Shown here piece by piece: positions 1-9,900 of a stretch of DNA of 34,901 nucleotides. The translations under genes were made by a program, and so were the position numbers. The notes beneath the pieces are model-generated. The model saw nothing but the letters and a program-made list of their open reading frames with translations. It was not told the DNA's origin and ran no database searches. The first letter of the stretch is position 1, and each line of letters opens with the position of its first letter. Origin of the DNA: Parabacteroides sp. Lineage in GTDB: Bacteria > Bacteroidota > Bacteroidia > Bacteroidales > Tannerellaceae. The stretch spans positions 1 through 34,901 of the forward strand of contig DXVO01000012.1 of NCBI GenBank assembly GCA_019417325.1, written 5' to 3'.

Positions 1-15
1 AGTTCTTCAAGAACT
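1..15. repeat. Small inverted repeat at the window edge
   Basis: Seven-base arms AGTTCTT and AAGAACT flank a single C. It lies 31 bases before the sigma factor gene. It could be the end of an upstream terminator or an operator; the window edge prevents a decision. Confidence 0.35.
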
Positions 16-46
16 ACATACAAAACAAAGGGAGAGGAGTTCTATT

Positions 47-634
47 GTGATGGACAAAACGGAGGAGAGAGAGATTAATTTGATTGATAGTTTATTTTGG
101 AGGATTGCTCTTAAAGATGACGAAACAGCATTTCGTACTCTTTTTTTTCAATTCTTCTCACCTTTATGTGTCTTTGCTCACCGATACATAGAAAATTGGG
201 AAACATGTAAAGACATTGTACAAGAGACCTTTTTTAAAATATGGAAAAACAGAAAAAACATAGAAATTAACACCTCTTGCCGGAACTTTCTCATTACCAG
301 TGTAAAAAACAGTTGTATAGATCATCTTAGAAAAAAAGAATCGGAATTGGATTGGCAACAGAAAAATGCAATGGCAATCCAAAGTTATTCATCTGAAGAT
401 ATCTATACCACCATAGAATTGGAACAAATGCTAAATGTGGCATTATCCAAACTACCGGAAAATGTCCGAAGTGTTTTCGAGAAAAATAGATTTGAAGGAA
501 AAACCTACAACGAAATTGCCATTGAACACAATATTTCCATAAAAACAGTAGAAGCCCATATGACAAAAGCATTAAAACATCTAAGAGTAGAACTTAAAGA
601 TTATCTACCTCTCCTTTTGCTCTTCTTATATTAA
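47..634 (+). CDS. ECF-type RNA polymerase sigma factor of a PUL
   Basis: This is a 195-residue sigma-70 family protein of the extracytoplasmic-function type, which directs RNA polymerase to a small set of promoters. Region 2 spans about residues 28-96 (DDETAFRTLF, then CKDIVQETFFKIWKNR). Region 4 spans about 125-182, with a helix-turn-helix around YNEIAIEHNISIKTVEAHM. The length is normal for Bacteroidetes ECF factors that control SusC/SusD loci. The reading frame opens GTG-ATG, so the start is at 47 or more likely the ATG at 50; a purine-rich GGAGAGGAG lies just upstream. FecR, susC and susD follow on the same strand, so it is very probably their regulator, held inactive by the FecR protein until substrate is sensed. 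No copy of the downstream ECF-type promoter motif is visible before this gene within the window, so I see no sign of autoregulation. Confidence 0.95.
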   Translation: MMDKTEEREINLIDSLFWRIALKDDETAFRTLFFQFFSPLCVFAHRYIENWETCKDIVQETFFKIWKNRKNIEINTSCRNFLITSVKNSCIDHLRKKESELDWQQKNAMAIQSYSSEDIYTTIELEQMLNVALSKLPENVRSVFEKNRFEGKTYNEIAIEHNISIKTVEAHMTKALKHLRVELKDYLPLLLLFLY

Positions 635-644
635 TGCATTTTAA

Positions 645-676
645 CATAGGGTAATCTATACACCTGCACGTCTAAT
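645..676 (+). promoter_or_regulatory. ECF-type promoter of the anti-sigma gene
   Basis: CATAGGG (645-651) and ACGTCTAAT (668-676) are separated by 16 bases. The same two blocks recur at 1731-1761 before susC. CGTC is a typical -10 core for ECF sigma factors, and neither site fits the housekeeping TAnnTTTG type. This is probably recognised by the sigma factor encoded just upstream. Confidence 0.6.
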
Positions 677-691
677 TTAAAAATCATAAAA

Positions 692-1714
692 GTGGAAATA
701 AATACAGAACATATTATAGCTTATCTGGAAAATCGTTTGTCATCAGAAGAAAAGGAGGCTTTTGAACATTTAATACAAACTTCTCCTGAATTAAAAAAAG
801 AAGTTGATGATTTACGCTTCATCCTTCAAAAGACTGCCGATCTGAATCTACAAAAACAAATCGATCCTGCTATACACTGGAAAAAAATAGCCCGGCGGCT
901 CTCGCTCGAAAATTATAAAAATAACACATGGAAAGTGCTTCGTACCTGTGCTGCCATATTATTAATACCCGCACTGATTACAAGTTACATTCTATACAGC
1001 ACCTTAAATGAATGGAATAATAGACCCATTGAACAATTAGAAGTTACTTCCGCTTACGGGTTGGTATCCAAAGTAACATTATCAGACGGTTCCGAGGTCT
1101 GGTTGAATTCCGGCTCCCGCCTCTCCTTCCCAAAAAGATTTACCGGAAAAGAAAGAAATGTATCATTATCCGGGGAAGCCTATTTCAAAGTATCCGCCGA
1201 TAAAGAAAACCGGTTTAACGTTGTCCTCCCCGGCAAACTGGTTATCAGCGCATATGGTACGGAGTTCAATATCAACGCATATGAAGAAGATGAAAAAATT
1301 GAAACAACTTTAGCGAAAGGCCATATTGACGTATCAGAAATCAATCAACCCTCTTTTAGAGCCTTACATCCGGGGCAACAAGTCACATTTAACAAACAAA
1401 CCAACCAGATGGATATTTCTCAAGCCAATTTATTAGTTACAACTTCATGGAAAGACGGGAAAATGGTTTTCCGCAGGGCAAGTATGAAAGAAATTATTCG
1501 ACGTTTATCCCGCCATTTCAACGTTGACATAAAATTGGAGGGAAAAGAAATATACGATTATGAATACTCCGCAACATTTACTACCGAGTCATTAAGCAAC
1601 ATACTACAATTATTGGAAAAGACAGCACCAATCAAATGCCGGATCATAGAGCCTGAACAAGGCGATGACTATTCATATTCAAGGCGAACAGTCATTATAC
1701 GGTCATTAAAATAA
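692..1714 (+). CDS. FecR-family anti-sigma factor (DUF4974)
   Basis: This is a 340-residue inner-membrane regulator that holds the ECF sigma factor and releases it when the SusC transporter signals. The cytoplasmic N-terminal part (1-80) opens with the usual short helical sigma-binding segment. One membrane segment covers about 82-103 (RTCAAILLIPALITSYILY). The periplasmic FecR domain covers about 118-215, with VTLSDGSEVWLNSGSRLSFP and GEAYFKVSADKENRF. A DUF4974 domain covers about 255-325; it resembles an STN fold and probably contacts the transporter's STN domain. The start is GTG at 692; no ATG lies in frame upstream. The predicted ECF promoter ends only 16 bases before it, which would give an almost leaderless message. 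The gene is 57 bases downstream of the sigma gene. Confidence 0.95.
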   Translation: MEINTEHIIAYLENRLSSEEKEAFEHLIQTSPELKKEVDDLRFILQKTADLNLQKQIDPAIHWKKIARRLSLENYKNNTWKVLRTCAAILLIPALITSYILYSTLNEWNNRPIEQLEVTSAYGLVSKVTLSDGSEVWLNSGSRLSFPKRFTGKERNVSLSGEAYFKVSADKENRFNVVLPGKLVISAYGTEFNINAYEEDEKIETTLAKGHIDVSEINQPSFRALHPGQQVTFNKQTNQMDISQANLLVTTSWKDGKMVFRRASMKEIIRRLSRHFNVDIKLEGKEIYDYEYSATFTTESLSNILQLLEKTAPIKCRIIEPEQGDDYSYSRRTVIIRSLK

Positions 1715-1730
1715 AAAAATCACTTTTTTT

Positions 1731-1761
1731 CATAGGGGGTTTGAAAGGTAGTACGTCTAAT
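1731..1761 (+). promoter_or_regulatory. ECF-type promoter of the susC/susD genes
   Basis: CATAGGG (1731-1737) and ACGTCTAAT (1753-1761) are separated by 15 bases, matching the site before the anti-sigma gene almost base for base in both blocks. It lies 17 bases after the anti-sigma stop and about 207 bases before the susC start, leaving a long leader. Confidence 0.6.
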
Positions 1762-1839
1762 ATACAAATGCGAACTGAGATTAATTATTTGTTAACTTAA
1801 AAAAAATAGATTATGAACATGAAAACGTAACAACAAAAA

Positions 1840-1917
1840 CGGGAAAATGCTGACTACATTTCCCCGCTTATTCCAAATTCATTACCAATCCGAAAATCTC
1901 ACCTGACGAATGGTAAT
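1840..1917 (+). other. Two stem-loops in the susC leader
   Basis: Stem 1 pairs CGGGAAAATG (1840-1849) with CATTTCCCCG (1857-1866), 9 of 10 pairs with a 7-base loop. Stem 2 pairs ATTACCA (1881-1887) with TGGTAAT (1911-1917). Neither has a T tract, so they are not classical terminators. They would sit inside the roughly 200-base 5' leader of susC. Confidence 0.35.
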
Positions 1918-1968
1918 CATCTAACTAAGTTTTTTTATAAATCTAATCAATTTAGATAATGTGAAATT

Positions 1969-4900
1969 ATGAAGAATTTGTCAAAACAAGAAAGTTTTAA
2001 GCCAAATTTTGACTTATTACCAAAAATTCCAATGCGTATGCGAATCGCTTCTCTCTTTCTCGCAGGCTTTTTGTTTCAAGCTAACGCTGAAACATTATAT
2101 TCTCAATCGACACTGGTATCTCTGAAAATGAAAAACGCCACAGTAGAAGAAGTATTGAATAAGATTGAAGAAAAGTCTGATTTCTATTTTTTATACAATA
2201 GCAAACTGGTAAACGTAGACCGTAAAGTTTCTGTTTCAGTTAACGATAATAGCATTGAAACAATTTTACACTCTTTATTCGACGGAACTGATATTGATTA
2301 TAAAGTAAGCGACAGACAAATCATATTGAGCCGTAAAGAAGATAAAACAAATACAATAACAAGCCAAAAAGGAAAAATCATAAAAGGAACAGTTGTCGAT
2401 GCCGCAGGTATCCCTGTGATCGGAGCCAATGTGGTGATCAAAGGTACAACTAACGGAACTATAACCGATCCGGATGGTAAATTCTCGTTGGAAGTTTCGG
2501 AAGGAGATATACTTGAAATATCCTTTATCGGCTATTTGTCTTATGAAACAAAGGTTAGCAGCTCCAACCAATACGCTGTGACATTAAAGGAAGACAGTCA
2601 AAAGCTGGACGAAATCGTTGTTGTAAGTTATGGTACACAGAAGAAAAGAGAATTGACGGGAGCTGTAAGTACAATGAAAGCTGATGATTTTGCCGATATG
2701 CCGGTTGCACAACTTTCTCAGAAAGTTCAAGGACAAATTCCTGGCGTGCAAGTTGTCCAGCAGTCTGGTATTCCCGGCCAGGGAATGGCATTCAGAATCC
2801 GCGGTGCAGCATCCATTAATAATTCCAGCCAACCCCTGATAGTTGTTGACGGAATGCCTATATCAACAGGTTTGAATAATTTAAATCCGGATGACATTGA
2901 AAGTTTCACAGTCCTGAAAGATGCGGCAGCATCTTCCCTTTATGGTTCAAGAGCCGCTAATGGCGTTGTGCTTATCACAACAAAGAGAGCCAAACAAGGA
3001 CGTACGGAAGTTTCTTTAAATACATATTTCGGGGTTCAGACACTTAAAGGCCTAAGTGATTTTGATAATTTCGATATGATGGATGCAAGAGAATTTGCAC
3101 AATATAAGAAAGAATGGTATGAAGATAAAGCCAAATATGAGGGCTATACCGATGGAGTACCTGAAATGTATCAGCATCCGGAACAATATGGAAAAGGGAC
3201 AAACTGGTATGATGAAGTGACACGCTCTGCTGCCACCATACAAAACTATACATTGAATGTAAGTGCCAGCAAAGATAAATTCAGTACGAATATTTCTCTC
3301 GGTTATTTCAAACAGGAAGGCTTGGTTGTAAATTCCAATTTTGAACGTTTCACATTAAGAGCGAATAACGAGTATCAGGTAAACGATAAGATACGTTTGG
3401 GGCTGAATATCGCACCGATGGTTCAAAATTACACGAATGCAAACACCGACGGTCAACGGCAAATATTGAGCGCATCTCTTTCTGCCGATCCTTGTGTAAG
3501 TCCTTATGATGAAAACGGAGATCTTACTATCGCAATCAATTCACCGGGAATGTTCGGACAGCCCAACTGGAAACGTTATGCAAATGAAAGACTCAATAAT
3601 TACCGGATATATACAATCCTGGCGAATGCTTTTGCAGACGTGGATATTTATGCCGGAATAAAATATAAATTCCAGTTCAGTGCCGATTTGGGTTCCCGTC
3701 GTTTCAGGGAATGGACTCCATCTACTTCACAAGGGTCTTGGGTTCAGGCTCCGCCTAACAAAGCATATAGCCAACATAATTCAGAACAATATTATACATG
3801 GACAGCAGAAAACCTGCTGACATATGCTAAAGAAATCGGCGACCATAAATTTGACCTTATGGCTGGTTATTCTGCCCAGAAATTTGTCAATGAATACGGT
3901 AATCTTAATGGTACTGATTTCGGAGACGATGATATCCCCTGGATAAACGCTGCTGCTACCAAAGGAGGAAATGCAGGCATTGACGAATGGGCTTTAGCTT
4001 CAATAATCGGACGTGTAAATTATAATTTTAAAGATCGGTATTTCCTACAGGCAAATATTCGTCGTGACGGCTGTTCACGGTTTGGCGTAAATAATCGTTG
4101 GGCAACATTCCCTTCTGTTTCTGCCGGTTGGGTTTTCTCGGATGAATCTTTCATGAGCCACGTAAACAATGTAATGAATTATGCGAAGATTAAAGCGAGC
4201 TATGGCGTCACAGGTAATTACAATATCGGTAACTATGACCACTGGTCTACAGTAGGAGTTGGTAACTATGTTTTAGGCAACACATTGGTTCCCGGTAAAG
4301 GTATTACAGCCATCGGTAATAGTGATTTAACATGGGAAGAGACAAATCAATGGGATATCGGTTTAGAATTAGGTTTCCTGAACGACCGGATCTTCATGAC
4401 ATACGATTTCTATAATAAGTTTACGGATGGTATGCTCTATCAAATAGATATGCCCTGGTCCACCGGCTTCGATAATATTAAAGCCAATATCGGTAAATTC
4501 CGTGCTTGGGGACATGAAATGTCAATAGAATCCAGGAACCTTATCGGTAAATTCAAATGGAAAACAAATCTTAATCTGACAATCCCGAGAAACGAGGTAA
4601 AAGCCCTTGGCCCAAATAATGTGCCTATTGGCGGATATGATGTTGCAGAAGACTGGAACCGGTTAGAGGTAGGCGAACCGATCGGTATAATCATGGGATA
4701 TGTATTTGATGGCGTTTATATGACACAGGAGGAATTTGATTCGCAGCCCAAGCATGTAACATCTGTTGTCGGATCAGCACGAATGAAAGATACAAACCAT
4801 GATGGTGTGATCGATATCTATGACCGCGTTAAAATTGCAGATCCGAATCCCAGTGTATTATTTGGTATTACCAATGAGTTTTCTTGGAAAAACTTTGACT

Positions 4901-5352
4901 TAAGTATCTTTTTACAGGGACAAATCGGAGGTGATGTAGTTGCCGGAATCTATGAAAACTGTTGGAATCTCGATGGCGTGTTCAATGTCTCGAGAGATGT
5001 AAAAGATCGTTGGAGGTCAGAAGAAAACCCGGGTAATGGCAAAATACCCCGTACCTATGGACCTTCAACAGAACTTTTCCGCAGTTATCACACAGGAATG
5101 GTATTTGATGCCTCCTATCTATCCCTTCGGAACGTAACATTAGGATATAATATACCTATTAAAAAGAATGCATACATATCAAAAATACGGCCTTATATTT
5201 CCGGACAGAACCTGGCAATAATAAAAGCGTATCCAGGAACCAACCCGGAAGCAAGCAGTAGCAGTAGCTTAAGTTGGAGAGGATTGGGTATAGACAGGAC
5301 CAACTATCCTATCCCAAGAACATTTACGATTGGCTGTAATATTACATTTTAA
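1969..5352 (+). CDS. SusC-family TonB-dependent transporter with STN domain
   Basis: This 1127-residue outer-membrane transporter imports oligosaccharides using TonB energy, paired with the SusD lipoprotein encoded next. A signal sequence ends near ANA|ETLYSQ at about residue 40. An STN (secretin/TonB short N-terminal) domain spans about 47-122 and marks it as a FecA-like transporter that signals to a FecR partner. A carboxypeptidase-regulatory-like beta-sandwich spans about 138-215 (GTVVDAAGIPVIGANVVIKG). A TonB-box-like stretch lies near 212-222 (KLDEIVVVSYG), the plug follows at about 228-340 (SLYGSRAANGVVLITTK), and the rest is beta-barrel ending in the aromatic terminus FTIGCNITF. The extra N-terminal domain explains why it exceeds the usual 1000-1050 residues. 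The order sigma, anti-sigma, susC, susD fits induction by the transported glycan. Confidence 0.96.
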   Translation: MKNLSKQESFKPNFDLLPKIPMRMRIASLFLAGFLFQANAETLYSQSTLVSLKMKNATVEEVLNKIEEKSDFYFLYNSKLVNVDRKVSVSVNDNSIETILHSLFDGTDIDYKVSDRQIILSRKEDKTNTITSQKGKIIKGTVVDAAGIPVIGANVVIKGTTNGTITDPDGKFSLEVSEGDILEISFIGYLSYETKVSSSNQYAVTLKEDSQKLDEIVVVSYGTQKKRELTGAVSTMKADDFADMPVAQLSQKVQGQIPGVQVVQQSGIPGQGMAFRIRGAASINNSSQPLIVVDGMPISTGLNNLNPDDIESFTVLKDAAASSLYGSRAANGVVLITTKRAKQGRTEVSLNTYFGVQTLKGLSDFDNFDMMDAREFAQYKKEWYEDKAKYEGYTDGVPEMYQHPEQYGKGTNWYDEVTRSAATIQNYTLNVSASKDKFSTNISLGYFKQEGLVVNSNFERFTLRANNEYQVNDKIRLGLNIAPMVQNYTNANTDGQRQILSASLSADPCVSPYDENGDLTIAINSPGMFGQPNWKRYANERLNNYRIYTILANAFADVDIYAGIKYKFQFSADLGSRRFREWTPSTSQGSWVQAPPNKAYSQHNSEQYYTWTAENLLTYAKEIGDHKFDLMAGYSAQKFVNEYGNLNGTDFGDDDIPWINAAATKGGNAGIDEWALASIIGRVNYNFKDRYFLQANIRRDGCSRFGVNNRWATFPSVSAGWVFSDESFMSHVNNVMNYAKIKASYGVTGNYNIGNYDHWSTVGVGNYVLGNTLVPGKGITAIGNSDLTWEETNQWDIGLELGFLNDRIFMTYDFYNKFTDGMLYQIDMPWSTGFDNIKANIGKFRAWGHEMSIESRNLIGKFKWKTNLNLTIPRNEVKALGPNNVPIGGYDVAEDWNRLEVGEPIGIIMGYVFDGVYMTQEEFDSQPKHVTSVVGSARMKDTNHDGVIDIYDRVKIADPNPSVLFGITNEFSWKNFDLSIFLQGQIGGDVVAGIYENCWNLDGVFNVSRDVKDRWRSEENPGNGKIPRTYGPSTELFRSYHTGMVFDASYLSLRNVTLGYNIPIKKNAYISKIRPYISGQNLAIIKAYPGTNPEASSSSSLSWRGLGIDRTNYPIPRTFTIGCNITF

Positions 5353-5378
5353 GTTGTATTAGATAAAAAGTTTTAGAC

Positions 5379-6914
5379 ATGAAAAAAATATTTATAATAT
5401 GCTTTGCCGCAGCACTGTTAAATACCGGATGTTCCAGTAGTTTTCTTGATATTCCACCACAGAGTTCTTCCACAGAAGGTAATTTCTTTAAAACTGAAGA
5501 TCATTTCACACAAGCCATAAATAACGCATATGCCAGTTTACGTGAACTTTATAATGATAAAGGTTGGGCTATGTCGGAAATGCGATCCGATAATACGCAT
5601 TATACCAGATATGAAGCCGGAAGAGGATATCCTACGACTGATAAAGAAAATATAGCGGATTTCTTAGTAGCTATAGAAAACACGTATGTACGTGACATGT
5701 GGAAATCCTGCTATACAAGTATCTCTAAGACGAATACAGTGATAGATAGAATTGAAAAAATGGAATTTCCGGAAGATTTCAAAAAGAAAATACTGGGACA
5801 AGCCAAATTCATCAGAGCATTCGTTTATTTCCAACTGGTCCAGTATTATGGAGGAGTGCCTTTACAACTGCATGAAGTAACAAATGCAGAAAATAACGAT
5901 TTGCCACGTTCTTCTGTAGATGAAGTCTACACACAGATAATTGCAGATGTAAAAGAAGCTATCACCAATTTGAAACCGGTAAGTTTCCCTCAGGACGGAT
6001 CAGCTACTCAAGGAGCTGCGAAGACATTGTATGCTTATGTCCTGATGACAAAGCCGAATCGTGATTACGTAGAGGCTGAAAAACAATTACTGGAGGTTAC
6101 GAAAATGGGGTATGATCTTGAAAATGAATTTGCAGATGTATTTGATACAGGCAAAAAAAATGGAAAAGAACATATTTTCTCAATCCAATACCAGCAAGGT
6201 GATCAGGGACAACAAAGTAGCTGGCTTTACATTTTTCTTCCGAGAACAGCGAATGCAGACATTGTAACAGGAGTACAAGGAAGTAATTTAGTAGAAAATT
6301 CAGGCTGGAATGTACCCACATCTGAGACTATAGGTCTTTTCAAAGATGGAGACAAGCGTCGAGACGTATCTATAGGAATAGCTGTTGGCAGCGAAAATAC
6401 AATGCTTAACAAAATTGACGCATGGTTTTATGTAGGAGATCCCCAAATTGCAAACTATAAGACTGCAATTCCTTTTATCCGGAAATATCAACACCCCCAT
6501 GCTAAACTTCGCAATATGGATGATAACTGGCCAGTATACAGATATTCGGATGTCTTGTTACTATTAGCAGAGTGCGCTGTAGAACAGGGAAAACCGAACG
6601 ATGCAATCCCTTATTTAAACCGTGTCCGCGAAAGAGCCGGTTTAGAAGCATACAAAGGCGTTGTTACCGCTGATGTTGTTGCGAATGAGAGAAGATTGGA
6701 ACTTGCTTTTGAAAACCATCGTTGGTTTGACCTGGTCAGAACCGGCAAAGCAGTTGAAGTTATGACTGCTTATGGCAAATACATTAAGAAAGAAGATGTC
6801 GGATTACCTGCTAACACTTACGACATCAAACCTGGATACCTGTTATATCCTATTCCATTCCAGGAAATGGAACGAAACAAGAATCTGACACAGAATGACG
6901 GCTATCTGAAATAG
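5379..6914 (+). CDS. SusD/RagB-family glycan-binding lipoprotein
   Basis: This 511-residue surface lipoprotein acts as the lid and binding subunit of the SusC transporter. The signal peptide ends in the lipobox LNTGC, with the lipidated Cys at residue 18. The SusD-like N-terminal TPR-rich region follows (TEDHFTQAINNAYASLRELY, and later ILGQAKFIRAFVYFQLVQYYGGVPL). The C-terminal RagB/SusD domain shows NERRLELAFENHRWFDLVRTG near 430-450 and a typical end, PIPFQEMERNKNLTQNDGY. It lies 26 bases after susC with no promoter between, so the two are co-transcribed. The bound sugar cannot be read from the sequence; the neighbouring GH106 gene suggests a rhamnose-containing glycan. Confidence 0.96.
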   Translation: MKKIFIICFAAALLNTGCSSSFLDIPPQSSSTEGNFFKTEDHFTQAINNAYASLRELYNDKGWAMSEMRSDNTHYTRYEAGRGYPTTDKENIADFLVAIENTYVRDMWKSCYTSISKTNTVIDRIEKMEFPEDFKKKILGQAKFIRAFVYFQLVQYYGGVPLQLHEVTNAENNDLPRSSVDEVYTQIIADVKEAITNLKPVSFPQDGSATQGAAKTLYAYVLMTKPNRDYVEAEKQLLEVTKMGYDLENEFADVFDTGKKNGKEHIFSIQYQQGDQGQQSSWLYIFLPRTANADIVTGVQGSNLVENSGWNVPTSETIGLFKDGDKRRDVSIGIAVGSENTMLNKIDAWFYVGDPQIANYKTAIPFIRKYQHPHAKLRNMDDNWPVYRYSDVLLLLAECAVEQGKPNDAIPYLNRVRERAGLEAYKGVVTADVVANERRLELAFENHRWFDLVRTGKAVEVMTAYGKYIKKEDVGLPANTYDIKPGYLLYPIPFQEMERNKNLTQNDGYLK

Positions 6915-6932
6915 TTCTTTCTCATTAATAGT

Positions 6933-6980
6933 TAAATTCCGGAATATAGATATCACTTTATATTTCGGAATTTATTTTTA
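6933..6980 (+). terminator. Hairpin with T tract after susD
   Basis: TAAATTCCGGAATATA (6933-6948) pairs imperfectly with TATATTTCGGAATTTA (6959-6974), followed by a T-rich run. It lies between susD and the GH106 gene, 20 bases from the latter's start, so it probably acts as a partial terminator that lowers expression of the downstream enzyme. Confidence 0.6.
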
Positions 6981-6993
6981 ATCAAATACTAAA

Positions 6994-9900
6994 ATGAACA
7001 GAATGAAGAATGTATTTTTTATATTACTCATCGTATTGACAAGCGCTTTTTTTAATGCTTGCAAAGTAGAAAACGACACAGTCTTTGAAGAAGCGTTTGA
7101 TAATCCTCCCGAATCCACGAAGCCCTGGGTGTATTGGTACTGGATAAATGATAATATATCCAAAGAGGGGATTACCCGCGATTTGGAAACAATGGCTAAA
7201 GTCGGCATCGGGGAAGCGCTTATTGGTAATGTTGTCGACCCCGGAAATCCTTGGGGAAAAGTAAAAGTACTCAGTGAGGAGTGGTGGGGTTGTGTCGAAC
7301 ATGCTATCAGAGAAGCTGACAGACTTGGTATTAAAGTCGGTATGTTCAACGGACCGGGTTGGAGTATGTCGGGAGGTCCTTGGGTAAAACCGGAAGAAGC
7401 CATGCGGTATCTGACCTCGTCGGAGACAAAAATTGCAGGAGGTAAGAAAGTGGAAATGAAGCTGGAACAACCAACCGACTTCTTTCAACAGGTATCCGTA
7501 CAGGCTTTTCCCGCTCCCAAAAACGACCAAGGGCATATTACTACCGCCATTGCGGAAATACATACTGCAGAAGCAGGCGTAAAAGCAATGTTCGATGGAA
7601 ACAGAACTACGGCTTTTCATGCCAACAAATATCCTGTTACCATCGATATCCATACCAAAGAGCCTTATACTGCACGCAGCATTGAATTAATTCCGGTAGA
7701 AAGCGGTATTGGAGCCAGCTTCAAATTACAAATCAAGCAAGAAGACGGGGATTACAAAACCATCGCCCAACGCGATGTGGCCCGTACAAGGCTGGATGCC
7801 AATATGGGGGGTATGACTTTCGGACCGGCAACAGAAAGTTTTGATGCGGTTACAGCCTCCGATTTCAGAATCATTATAGATGGTTATCAGGGCGGACATA
7901 TCGGGGAAATAGAAATATCCGGAGCTGCCAGATTATCTCATTTCGTAGAGAAACAATTAGGACGATTAAGCGATATTCCTCAGGTAAAAGCAGATACGTA
8001 TATGTGGGATAAGTCGGCTGAACCGGAAAATGAAGAACTGAAAATAAGTGCCGATGCAATTATAGATATCACTGGCAATGTAGATGAAAAAGGCGTTTTA
8101 AGATGGGATGCTCCGACTGGGGAATGGATTATTTTACGAACAGGAATGGCGCTTACCGGAACACAAAATGCTCCGGCATCTCCTGAAAGTACAGGCTATG
8201 AAATAGATAAAATGAGCAAGGCGGCTGCTTCCAAACACTTCGATGCTTATGTTGGTGAAATTATCCGCCGTATTCCGGCTGAAAAACGTAAAGGTTTCAG
8301 GCATGTTGTTGCCGACAGCTATGAACAAGGTTCGGAAACATGGACCGATGGCTTCGGTGAACTTTTTGAAAAAGAATATGGATACAGCCCTTACCCATGG
8401 CTGCCGGTACTGACCGGGCGTATTGTAGAAAGTGCAGACCGCTCCGACCGTTTTTTGTGGGATCTGCGTCGGTTGGTTGCCGACCGTATAGCAATCGATT
8501 ATGTCGGAGGACTGCGTGAAAAATGCGAAGAAAACGGATTACGCCTTTGGCTGGAAAACTACGGGCACTGGGGATTCCCAGCTGAGTTTTTAAACTATGG
8601 CGGAGCCAGCCACGATGTAGGTGGAGAATTCTGGATAAGTGATCCCAGCCTGGGTGCTGTAGAATGCAGGTGTGCCTCATCTGCGGCCAATACCTACGGG
8701 AAACCTTTTACTTCTGCCGAAGCCTTTACCTCCGCCTGGTCGTTCAACCTGACCCCACGGGATATGAAGAAAATGGGAGATTGGTCGTGGACAGAAGGTA
8801 TAAATCATTTCGTATTGCATGTATACATCCATCAGGCCTATGAAGAAAAACCGGGTATTAATGCATGGTTCGGCATGGATTTCAACCGGCATAGCAACTG
8901 GTTCCCACATTCAGGCTCCTATTTCGATTATGTGCAAAGATCCACAGGTATTTTACAGGCAGGAAAGCATGTGGCTGATGTGGCATACTTCATTGGCGAA
9001 GACGCTCCGAAAATGACAGGAGAGAAAAACCCGTCCCTGCCTAATGGTTATGATTATGATTTCATTAACAGTGAAGTATTACATAAATATGCAGACGTAA
9101 AAGACGGTAGATTGATTTTGAAATCCGGCATGTCCTACAGGCTGCTTGTTTTACCCAATCAACAGACCATGCGTCCGGAAATGCTGGAAAAGATTGCAGA
9201 ACTGGTTAAAAACGGATTAGTGGTTCTGGGTCCTAAGCCTCTGTCCTCTCCCAGCGGTAAAGATTATCCGGCAGCGGATAACAGGGTTGTTTCCTTAGCG
9301 GATGAATTATGGGGGAACGGTGAAAATGTGCACAAATATGGCAAAGGAATGGTCCTTTCCAATATGGATATCGACCAGGCGGCGGAATTATTGAAGCTGA
9401 AACCGGATATGGTCATGCCGGAAGGATTCTTGTTCACGCACAGAAGCACAGGCAATTCGGATGCTTACTTTATTACCAATCAAAAAGACGATAAAAACAA
9501 AGGCGAATTCGGTTTCAGAGTAACCGGAAAACAGCCTGAACTATGGAATGCTGTCACCGGAGAAAAGCGCGACCTGTACGAGTTCAGGGAAGAGAACGGT
9601 TTTACCTATATTCCCCTTGAATTCGACAAGTCTGATTCCTGGTTTATCATATTCCGTAGAGGAATAAAAGAGAAGAAAAACATTCCGAACTTCCCTGAAA
9701 AGACTACCATACAAACGATTGGAGGTAATTGGAAGGTGGAATTCGAGGCAACAAACGATACGATTAAAAGTATTGTCATGCCGGAATTAAAAGACCTGAC
9801 CACCTTTGACAATCCTTCTATTAAATACTATACGGGAACAGCTACATATTCAAACGCATTCGAATACAATGAGGAACCAACGTCGCCCGTATGGATTGAT

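Noticed and set aside
6978..7653. Long minus-strand open frames inside the GH106 gene
   Set aside because: They are shadows of the coding strand; the plus-strand frame has a clear lipobox and GH106 motifs.
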